A stretch of 7,783 nucleotides of DNA, from positions 1 to 7,783 of the forward strand of contig CAIYNH010000358.1 of the NCBI GenBank assembly GCA_903927495.1. Direction: 5' to 3'. The notes under the pieces were generated by a model. It searched no databases, was not told the DNA's origin, and saw only the letters and a program-made list of their open reading frames with translations. Of this stretch, positions 1-5,648 are shown piece after piece (position 1 is the stretch's first letter; each line of letters starts with the position of its first letter). The position numbers and the translations under genes are program-made. The DNA is from an uncultured beta proteobacterium (GTDB lineage: Bacteria; Pseudomonadota; Gammaproteobacteria; Burkholderiales; Burkholderiaceae_C).

Positions 1-1241
1 ACCGATTCAGCCCAGGTCAACTGGTGCGCTACCTCTTTCATTGCCAATGCTCCACCAGTTTGTAGTGCCGCAATGGTCTGGCCGGCAAGCTTGGGCGCGG
101 TAAATCCGGTGCTTTGCAGCAACAACTTACCTTCAGCACTGTTGAGCTTGAAGTAAAACAGGCCATCTGATTCGCGGTATTGTTTGAATACAGGCAGTGC
201 CACTTTGGCCGCCTTGACCGTGTTGGCAGCTTGATCTCGTAAATCCCGCAAACCGACCGCGTAGCGCAACCGGCGCATAAATGGCGTGGCGATGGCCCGT
301 GCTTTGGCAGCACCGGCCTGCAGGATGTCTTCAATTTTGGCTGGGTTGTTGATCAGCGTCAGATAGGCATCACGCATTGGCGCAATTTCTCGGTCGATCC
401 GCTCGAACACGATTTGTTTTGCATCACCCCAGGCAACGCCGTTGGTATAGGCCTGACGCAAGTTATCAGTTTCTTCAGTGCTGGCAAAAGCCTGATAAAT
501 CTGGAACAAGGCTGATCCTTCTACGTTCTTGGGCTCACCCGGTGCTTTGGAGTCAGTAACGATGCTGGCAATCAGTTTTTGCAGTTGTTCCCGGTTGGCA
601 AATAAAGGAATGGTGTTGTCGTAGCTTTTGCTCATTTTGCGACCGTCCAGGCCCGGCAGCGTCGCAACATTGTCTTCAATCACGGCATCTGGTGTCACGA
701 AGTGCTGACCATAGCGGTGGTTAAAACTGTTGGCCATGTCGCGTGCCATCTCGATGTGTTGGATCTGGTCGCGTCCAACGGGTACCTTGTGGGCGTTGAA
801 CAGCAGAATATCTGCCCCCATCAGCACCGGGTACATGAACAAGCCGACGTTAACTTCTGCGTCCGGGTCAAGCCCGGCGGCGGTGTTCTTGTCAAAAGCG
901 GCCTTGTAAGCGTGGGCGCGATTAAGCACACCCTTGCCTAGCACGCAGCTGAAAAACCAGGTTAATTCGGGAATCTCAGGGATGTCCGACTGGCGATAAA
1001 AAATGACACGCTCGGGATTCAGTCCGGCCGCCAGCCAACTGGCGGCAATCTCCAGCGTTGAACGCTGGATCCGCGCCGGGTCATCAATTTTGATCAAGGC
1101 GTGATAGTCAGCAAGGAAATAATAACTTTCCACGTTGTCGTCAAGACTGGCGCGTACCGCTGGCCGGATTGAGCCCACGTAATTGCCCAGATGAGGTGTG
1201 CCGGAGGTGGTGATGCCGGTCAGAAAACGCTCAATACTCAT
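1..1241 (-). CDS. trpS: Tryptophan--tRNA ligase, long form, 3' end cut by window edge
   Basis: Class I aminoacyl-tRNA synthetase that activates L-tryptophan with ATP and charges tRNA-Trp in the cytoplasm. I read 413 uninterrupted codons from the ATG at 1241-1239 to the window edge; the stop lies outside. Seen: the HIGH-type signature as HLGN at residues 17-20 (SGTPHLGNYVG context), PVGRDQIQH at 154-162, and a perfect KMSKS loop at 202-206 within LDGRKMSKSYDNT. The catalytic plus anticodon-binding core should end near residue 330-335, as in the 334-residue E. coli enzyme. Here at least 78 more residues follow, containing a stretch (about 360-396, LFYFKLNSAEGK start) that resembles a YegP/DUF1508 repeat. 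As I recall, long TrpS of this kind also occur in pseudomonads. The gene is 37 bases downstream of the M50 peptidase gene, and no Shine-Dalgarno is visible before its ATG. No in-frame upstream start exists nearby. Identity is very secure; the function of the tail is unknown. Confidence 0.96.
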   Translation of the reverse strand, partial: MSIERFLTGITTSGTPHLGNYVGSIRPAVRASLDDNVESYYFLADYHALIKIDDPARIQRSTLEIAASWLAAGLNPERVIFYRQSDIPEIPELTWFFSCVLGKGVLNRAHAYKAAFDKNTAAGLDPDAEVNVGLFMYPVLMGADILLFNAHKVPVGRDQIQHIEMARDMANSFNHRYGQHFVTPDAVIEDNVATLPGLDGRKMSKSYDNTIPLFANREQLQKLIASIVTDSKAPGEPKNVEGSALFQIYQAFASTEETDNLRQAYTNGVAWGDAKQIVFERIDREIAPMRDAYLTLINNPAKIEDILQAGAAKARAIATPFMRRLRYAVGLRDLRDQAANTVKAAKVALPVFKQYRESDGLFYFKLNSAEGKLLLQSTGFTAPKLAGQTIAALQTGGALAMKEVAHQLTWAES

Positions 1242-1278
1242 GGGTACAGGTGCAGAAGTTTTAAAAAAAGCTGCGCAA

Positions 1279-1947
1279 TTAATTCACCAGCATCGCCAGA
1301 GGCGACAGCAACAGATCAATAACGCTGAAAGTTAAGCCCATCAAGGGCTGCATCCAAAAACTGCTCACGACCCCGGCAATCACCAAAGCCATGACAATAA
1401 AGAATCCCCACGGCTCCACTCGGGACACCAGCACGGCTTGCCGGTAGGGCAGCAATCCGACCAAGATCCGACCGCCATCCAGCGGCGGCAGTGGAAACAA
1501 ATTAAAGACAAACATCACCACATTGACCAAAATTCCACCCTGGGCCATTTTGATGAAAAAGGGTTCAGTCAAACCCGCGCCTTGTAGCAAATAAAACAGT
1601 GCGCCCCAGATGAGGGCTTGAATGAAATTGACACCTGGGCCGGCCAGCGCCACCCAGATCATGTCACGTTTGGGATTGCGCAAATTACCAAAACGCACCG
1701 GAACCGGCTTGGCATACCCAAACAGAAAAGCTCCTGAAGTAGCCACGTACAGGAGCAGCGGCATCAGGATGGTGCCCATGGGGTCAATGTGTTTGAGCGG
1801 GTTCAAGGTAACACGTCCCAACTTGTAGGCAGTGTTATCGCCAAAATGTCGCGCTGCATAGCCGTGGGCGGCTTCGTGAACGGTAATCGACAACAGTACC
1901 GGTATGGCGTAGAGGGATATGGTTTGAATCAGGTGGGAAAAATCCAT
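1279..1947 (-). CDS. Site-2 protease family (M50) integral membrane metallopeptidase
   Basis: Predicted zinc intramembrane protease of 222 residues. The zinc-binding HExxH motif is HEAAH at residues 24-28, in a hydrophobic helix, and the second conserved motif, NLFPLPPLDGGR at 149-160, supplies the third metal ligand D157. GYAKPVPVRF (77-86) and ALAGPGVNF (100-108) are also typical of the short M50 group related to Bacillus SpoIVFB and the rhizobial/mycobacterial minimal S2Ps. About five to six hydrophobic segments are visible. There is no PDZ or CBS domain, so it is not an RseP-type protease. All catalytic residues are present, so it should be active; the substrate cannot be read from the sequence. 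The ATG lies 25 bases after the yciO stop, with only a weak CTGAGA-like ribosome site, and trpS begins 37 bases after its TAA. The yciO-M50-trpS order is, as I recall, common in Burkholderiales. Confidence 0.93.
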   Translation of the reverse strand: MDFSHLIQTISLYAIPVLLSITVHEAAHGYAARHFGDNTAYKLGRVTLNPLKHIDPMGTILMPLLLYVATSGAFLFGYAKPVPVRFGNLRNPKRDMIWVALAGPGVNFIQALIWGALFYLLQGAGLTEPFFIKMAQGGILVNVVMFVFNLFPLPPLDGGRILVGLLPYRQAVLVSRVEPWGFFIVMALVIAGVVSSFWMQPLMGLTFSVIDLLLSPLAMLVN

Positions 1948-1972
1948 GGCGTGATTGTCTCAGTGCAAATTG

Positions 1973-2596
1973 TTACAGACCGAGCGCGGCCAGTGAACCA
2001 CGCCCTTCACGAATGACCACCGGTTCGGTGTCGGTCAGATCAATCACGGTGGTCGGTTCGCGTGGGCAAGCACCGGAGTCGATGATGGCTGCAATACGGC
2101 CCTTGTAGCGCAGGCGAATTTCCTGCGCATCGTTGAGCGGTTCGGTGTCGCCGGGCGCAATCAGGGTGGTCGCAAGCAGGGGCGTGCTGTGCAGACTCAA
2201 TAACTCTTGCAGCACCTTGTGGTCAGGCACACGCAAGCCAATGGTCTTGCGCGATGGGTGGCTGAGGCGGCGTGGCACCTCTTTGCTGGCCTCAAGAATG
2301 AAGGTGTAGGCACCAGGCGTGGCCGACTTGAGGCGTCTGAATTGCTGGTTATCGACCCTTGCGTAGTTTGCAAGTTCTGATAAATCGCGGCACAACAGGG
2401 TCAGGTGGTGTTTCTCATCCACGCCCCGAATACGGCGCAGTTTATCGGCAGCAGCCTTGTCGTCAAGGTGGCACACCAGAGCATAACTGGAGTCGGTGGG
2501 CACAGCTAGCACCTCGCCTTTGTCGAGTAGGGCGGTTGCCTGTTTCAGCAAACGCGCCTGCGGGTTTTCAGGATGAATTTCAAAGAGTTGTGGCAT
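1973..2596 (-). CDS. yciO: YciO-type Sua5/YrdC-fold protein
   Basis: Protein of 207 residues with the YrdC fold, which binds nucleotide and double-stranded RNA; relatives TsaC/Sua5 make threonylcarbamoyl-AMP for t6A37 of tRNA. The sequence follows E. coli YciO (206 residues) along its length: IHPENPQARL near the N-terminus, PTDSSYAL at 33-40, TLLCRDLSEL at 66-75, TPGAYTFIL at 93-101, RKTIGLRVPD at 116-125, PTTVIDLT at 181-188 and IREGRG at 195-200. It is therefore YciO rather than the TsaC/TsaB partner, and a role in t6A synthesis should not be assumed. I chose the ATG at 2596 because it gives the family length and N-terminus; an upstream GTG at 2626 would lie inside the transporter gene. The ATG is four bases after the transporter's TAA, suggesting translational coupling, as no good Shine-Dalgarno precedes it. 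Molecular role remains uncertain for the family. Confidence 0.92.
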   Translation of the reverse strand: MPQLFEIHPENPQARLLKQATALLDKGEVLAVPTDSSYALVCHLDDKAAADKLRRIRGVDEKHHLTLLCRDLSELANYARVDNQQFRRLKSATPGAYTFILEASKEVPRRLSHPSRKTIGLRVPDHKVLQELLSLHSTPLLATTLIAPGDTEPLNDAQEIRLRYKGRIAAIIDSGACPREPTTVIDLTDTEPVVIREGRGSLAALGL

Positions 2597-2600
2597 GGTC

Positions 2601-3485
2601 TTATTGTCGCTGCTGAACACCTTCACTGGCAGTCAGTAGCGCATTGCCCACACCACTGACGGCAATAACTGCGATACCTGCCCACGCCAAAGCGTCCGGC
2701 ACATGCTTGAACACCAGCCAACCGAGCAAGGTAGCGAAGGCGATTTGTGTGTAAAGGTAAGGTGCAAGCACTACCGCGCTGGCACGGTTAAAGGCACGAA
2801 TCAGCATCAGGTGGCCAAATGTGCCCAAAAATCCGACCACTACAAACCAGTACCAGTAGTCCAACAGAGCGGCGCTGCTCCAACTGAAAATCACAATCGG
2901 GGTCATCACAAGAGCACCCACCAGGCCGGTATAAAAATGCGTGGTGTAGGGATTTTCGTCGCCACTGAGCCGACTGGTCAGAACCTGAAACCAGGCATAG
3001 GTGCTGACCAGTACCACCGGAAACATCAAGGCCCAGCCGAATACCTGGCCACCAGGGCGCACCACCAGTAACACCCCAATCAGTCCGGTGGCCATTAGCG
3101 CCCAGCGCGCTTGTGTCACGTGGTTCTTCAGCAACCAGGCCGCCAATGCGGTTGCCACCATTGGGGAAAGCATGGCGATGGAGGTAAATTCCCCAAGTGG
3201 CAAGAATTGCAAGCCAAAAAACGAGCAAGCGCTGGTGGTAAGCAGCAGTACCCCGCGCAGCACCTGAAAGCGTGGGTTGGGTGTGACGAAAAGTTCATTA
3301 CTTTGCACTGGAAAGCGCAGCGCTAACGTGACGACGGCTTGAAACGCGTAGCGAAACCACAAAAGCATCAGCACAGGAGCCAGTTTTGTGGCGTGCTTGG
3401 TGGCGGTATCGAGAGTGGCAAAGGTGAGCGCTGTCAGGATAATCAGCAAAATTCCGCCACCTTGGCGGCTGCGCCAGAAGGACAT
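2601..3485 (-). CDS. EamA/DMT-superfamily transporter
   Basis: Integral inner-membrane protein of 294 residues with about ten hydrophobic helices (roughly residues 11-28, 37-56, 74-92, 98-118, 127-144, 148-168, 183-200, 212-229, 236-258, 265-282). This matches the two five-helix EamA halves of the drug/metabolite transporter superfamily. Family signatures include LWFRYAFQ (42-49) after helix 2, the SMLSP-like SIAMLSPMVAT at the start of helix 4, and in the second half the helix-9 stretch ASAVVLAPYLYTQI. The second half carries a basic/polar C-terminal tail (EGVQQRQ). Members export amino acids, nucleobases or other small metabolites; the substrate cannot be predicted here. The ATG is five bases after the PHP gene's TAG and no Shine-Dalgarno is seen, since the sequence before it is the C8 run plus the stop, so expression probably depends on translation of the PHP gene. 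The stop TAA is four bases before yciO. Confidence 0.93.
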   Translation of the reverse strand: MSFWRSRQGGGILLIILTALTFATLDTATKHATKLAPVLMLLWFRYAFQAVVTLALRFPVQSNELFVTPNPRFQVLRGVLLLTTSACSFFGLQFLPLGEFTSIAMLSPMVATALAAWLLKNHVTQARWALMATGLIGVLLVVRPGGQVFGWALMFPVVLVSTYAWFQVLTSRLSGDENPYTTHFYTGLVGALVMTPIVIFSWSSAALLDYWYWFVVVGFLGTFGHLMLIRAFNRASAVVLAPYLYTQIAFATLLGWLVFKHVPDALAWAGIAVIAVSGVGNALLTASEGVQQRQ

Positions 3486-3490
3486 GTGCG

Positions 3491-4387
3491 CTATCGGGGG
3501 GGGTTGGCGGTGTTCGCCGTAGAGCCGTCACCACCACGCCGGATGCGACTCCGCATCAGTTCCCACACCGGCACCAGCTGGGGTGCTAACGGGGGCAGTG
3601 CACCGAGTTCTGTGTGGCTTTCGTCGGGGCTGTGAAAGTCGCTGCCGCGCGAGGCCGCCAAGTCAAATTCAAGCGCCGTGTGGGTGTATGTTTTGGTCTC
3701 GGCGCTGGAGTGGCTGCCGGTGACCACTTCAATGCCACGTCCGCCATGGCCTTTGAATTCGCTCAAGAGTGCAAACTCTTCGTTGGCACTGAAACCATAT
3801 CGCGCAGGATGTGCAATCACGGCCACGCCTCCGGCTTGTGTAATCCAGCTGACTGCATTTTTGAGACTGGCCCAGCGGTGCTCAACATATCCGGGTTTGC
3901 CATCGGTGAGGTATTTACGAAAGACTTCGTAGGTATCTTTGCAGACACCGGTTTCGACCATGAAGCGGGCAAAGTGGGTGCGTGAGATCAGGTTCGGGTT
4001 GCCAGCGAATCTGAGTGCACCTTGGAAGGCATCTTTGATACCTATTTTGGCCAGGCCATCAGCCATCTCTTGCGCCCGAAGCGAGCGTCCGCCCCGGGTT
4101 TGACTCAAGCCCAACTGCAACGCCGTGTTGTCGGCATCAAACCCCAAGCCCACAATGTGAACGGTTTTATCCAGAAAACTGACTGAAATCTCGACACCGG
4201 TGAGGTAGTCCAGCCCACAGGTGAACGCCGCAGTAGCGGCGCGAGCCTGGCCACTGATTTCGTCGTGGTCGGTCAGCGCCCAGAGTGTTACACCGTGGGC
4301 CTTCGCGCGCAGCGCCAGTTCCTCGGGAGTCAGGGTGCCGTCAGAGATAACGGAGTGGCAGTGAAGGTCGGCGTTCAGTGTATTCAC
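3491..4387 (-). CDS. PHP-domain phosphoesterase, RNase AM/YciV-like
   Basis: Cytoplasmic metal-dependent phosphoesterase of 298 residues. Every PHP metal-ligand motif is visible: DLHCHS (H9, H11) with D16, LTDHD (D40, H41), GVEIS (E66), VHIVGLG (H77), IAHPARYG (H193) and GSDFHSP (D250, H252). Between E66/H77 and H193 is the inserted helical domain (about 85-180, with SRTHFARFM at 135-143) found in E. coli RnmA (YciV, old name TrpH), which trims 5' ends of rRNA precursors, and in the Chromobacterium 3',5'-nucleotide bisphosphatase. Which of these activities it has is not decidable from sequence, so no symbol is given. The start is a GTG at 4387; the only in-frame alternative region upstream is closed by a TAA nine bases away, and it sits 30 bases after the binding-protein stop. 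The extreme C-terminus (GGDGSTANTANPPR) is low complexity and encoded partly by a run of eight C beside the TAG. Confidence 0.93.
   Translation of the reverse strand: MNTLNADLHCHSVISDGTLTPEELALRAKAHGVTLWALTDHDEISGQARAATAAFTCGLDYLTGVEISVSFLDKTVHIVGLGFDADNTALQLGLSQTRGGRSLRAQEMADGLAKIGIKDAFQGALRFAGNPNLISRTHFARFMVETGVCKDTYEVFRKYLTDGKPGYVEHRWASLKNAVSWITQAGGVAVIAHPARYGFSANEEFALLSEFKGHGGRGIEVVTGSHSSAETKTYTHTALEFDLAASRGSDFHSPDESHTELGALPPLAPQLVPVWELMRSRIRRGGDGSTANTANPPR
3496..3503. repeat. Homopolymer run of eight G (C8 in the coding strand)
   Basis: Eight consecutive G on the plus strand encode the end of the PHP protein (Asn-Pro-Pro-Arg-stop). It is the longest G/C homopolymer I noticed in the window and lies two bases from the TAG and ten bases from the transporter ATG. 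Adding one base here would read through in frame into the transporter. Confidence 0.9.
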
Positions 4388-4411
4388 CGTTGAATTTTAG
4401 GTGCATACGTG

Positions 4412-4432
4412 AAGTTGCTATTTAATCAACTT
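4412..4432. repeat. Short inverted repeat at the binding-protein stop codon
   Basis: AAGTTG at 4412-4417 pairs exactly with CAACTT at 4427-4432 around a nine-base AT-rich loop that holds the TAG of the binding-protein gene. The stem is short and AT-rich, with no U-run after it, so I do not call it a terminator. It lies in the 30-base gap before the GTG-started PHP gene. Confidence 0.25.
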
Positions 4433-5581
4433 TCCTTGGGCATTCACCATGGTCAGTTCAACAAAGCGTGACCCGCTTGCAGCACCTTGACCAAAAGTCA
4501 CATCCATGCCGCCCAGGTTGTAGGCTCGCATACTGTCCATGGCTGCAATCAACCCGGCGCGGGTAAGTTTTTGACCTGAGCGGCGCAAGCCTTCGGCCGT
4601 AACTTTGGCGTTGATGTAGCCCTCCAGGCTCAAATGTGAGAACTCGGTGTGACCTGCTGCGGTCATGGCCTGTTGGTATTCACGTACCAAAGGCATCGTG
4701 GAATTCACCGGGAAAGGTACCACCTGGGTGATGGCGACTCCGGTGCCATCCTTGCCCAGCGCCCGTAGATTGGACGGAGTTGCCAGCACCGACAAGGCGT
4801 ACATCTGCATGCCACGGCGGCGTTGGGCGATATTTTTGATGGTCTCAATGGTGGGCTTTCCAGCCAGTGCCAGCAACACCGCTTCGGGCCCGGCCGCCAG
4901 CAGCTTTTCAGCGGCGCTAGCTGCATCGCTGGCGCTGCTTTCGATCGAAACTGCCAACAGGGGTTTGATCTTGCGCCGCTCCATAGATTGGTTGGCTGCG
5001 TTCAGTACTTCCTTGCCAAAAGCGTTATTCTGATAAGCAATCGCAATCTTCTTGATGCCCACCGTGTCAAGGTGTTCAACCAGACGTTCAACCTCATCGG
5101 CATAACTGGCTCGCAAGTTGTAGACCCCTCTGAACGACTTGTCGCGGATGGACGGGGCACCGGTATAAGGGGTGAATATGGGAAGTCCGGCCTTTTGCGC
5201 GATCGGAATCAGGGCTTCGTTATTGGGTGTGCCGAAGGTTCCGAATAGCGCCAGGGTCTTGTCTTCGGCAATCATGGCGTTAACGTTTTCCAGTGTCTTG
5301 CTGGTCTCATAGGCATCGTCTTTGCTGATTAACCTGACATTGCGTCCATAGATACCGCCACGGGCGTTGAGAGCGTCAAAGTACACCTTTGCGCCTATGA
5401 GTACCTCTTGCCCCAAGTCACCTAAAGGCCCTGACAGTGCCGTACTCTGACCCAGGGTAATGGAGTCCGGGGAAACACCCGGCTCTGCCAGCGCAGCAGA
5501 CGACCAAAGTGCCCCTGCGATCAGAGTCAGAACGGTCAATGATCTTATAGTAAATGCAAAGAATTGAGCTTGGTTGAACAT
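4418..5581 (-). CDS. Periplasmic ABC-type branched-chain amino-acid-like binding protein
   Basis: Exported substrate-binding protein of 387 residues in the Peripla_BP_6 (LivJ/LivK-like) group. From the chosen ATG there is a Sec signal peptide: short polar N-region, arginine at 13, hydrophobic core about 14-26, and a cleavage site AALA|EPG after residue 32. There is no lipobox cysteine, so it should be soluble in the periplasm. The mature part begins with the family hallmarks ITLGQSTALSGPLGDLGQ, then ARGGIYGRNVRLISKDD, FGTFGTPN and GLPIFTPYTGAPSIRD. An ATG at 5629 would add 16 residues and start four bases after the recJ stop; I prefer 5581 because an AGGACC sits seven bases before it and the signal peptide is then normal. 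No permease or ATPase gene lies next to it. Binding proteins of this group are amplified in Comamonadaceae and many bind aromatic or other organic acids, so a branched-chain amino acid ligand is only a guess. Confidence 0.92.
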   Translation of the reverse strand: MFNQAQFFAFTIRSLTVLTLIAGALWSSAALAEPGVSPDSITLGQSTALSGPLGDLGQEVLIGAKVYFDALNARGGIYGRNVRLISKDDAYETSKTLENVNAMIAEDKTLALFGTFGTPNNEALIPIAQKAGLPIFTPYTGAPSIRDKSFRGVYNLRASYADEVERLVEHLDTVGIKKIAIAYQNNAFGKEVLNAANQSMERRKIKPLLAVSIESSASDAASAAEKLLAAGPEAVLLALAGKPTIETIKNIAQRRRGMQMYALSVLATPSNLRALGKDGTGVAITQVVPFPVNSTMPLVREYQQAMTAAGHTEFSHLSLEGYINAKVTAEGLRRSGQKLTRAGLIAAMDSMRAYNLGGMDVTFGQGAASGSRFVELTMVNAQGKLIK

Positions 5582-5588
5582 GGTGGTT

Positions 5589-5594
5589 GGTCCT
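5589..5594 (-). promoter_or_regulatory. Probable ribosome binding site of the binding-protein gene
   Basis: AGGACC on the minus strand, seven bases before the ATG at 5581, contains the AGGA core of a Shine-Dalgarno. The upstream in-frame ATG at 5629 has nothing comparable, so this site supports the shorter protein with a normal signal peptide. Confidence 0.6.
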
Positions 5595-5622
5595 GTGCGG
5601 CGTTGGCTGTTCGTCAAATTGT

Positions 5623-5648
5623 GCAGCATATGCTCAGACTTCTGCTGC
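5623..5648. repeat. Inverted repeat around the recJ stop codon
   Basis: GCAGCA at 5623-5628 and its exact complement TGCTGC at 5643-5648 could form a 6-bp hairpin with a 14-base loop holding the recJ TGA (5634-5636). On the transcript it is not followed by a run of U, so it is not a convincing terminator. It might mark an RNA processing or coupling point, or be chance. Confidence 0.3.

Noticed and set aside
1252..1274. T7 tract after GCGCAGC on the minus strand between the M50 gene and trpS, as a terminator
   Set aside because: Only a 4-bp GCAG/CTGC pairing can be drawn and the U-run would lie inside its loop. No stable stem precedes the T-tract.
1973..2596. Assignment as TsaC/Sua5, the t6A threonylcarbamoyl-AMP synthase
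   Set aside because: The sequence tracks YciO through its whole length rather than TsaC or Sua5, and it lacks the C-terminal Sua5 domain.
2597..2626. GTG at 2626 as the yciO start, giving ten extra residues
   Set aside because: It would overlap the transporter gene, the extra residues (MKVFSSDNKT) have no counterpart in E. coli YciO, and the ATG at 2596 gives the family length.
2788..3228. A 146-codon minus-strand frame inside the transporter gene
   Set aside because: It is an out-of-frame reading of the EamA gene, whose own frame has ten good helices; the alternative is rich in Gly, Cys, His and Trp with no domain.
3614..3985. A 123-codon open frame on the plus strand opposite the PHP gene
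   Set aside because: It lies fully antisense to a gene with intact PHP motifs, has composition typical of a high-GC shadow frame, and shows no recognisable domain. The same applies to plus-strand frames at 4823-5248, 6298-6699 and 6876-7289.
5623..5648. Inverted repeat at the recJ end as a factor-independent terminator
   Set aside because: The stem is only 6 bp with a 14-base loop and no U-run follows, so termination is not supported; it is listed only as a repeat.
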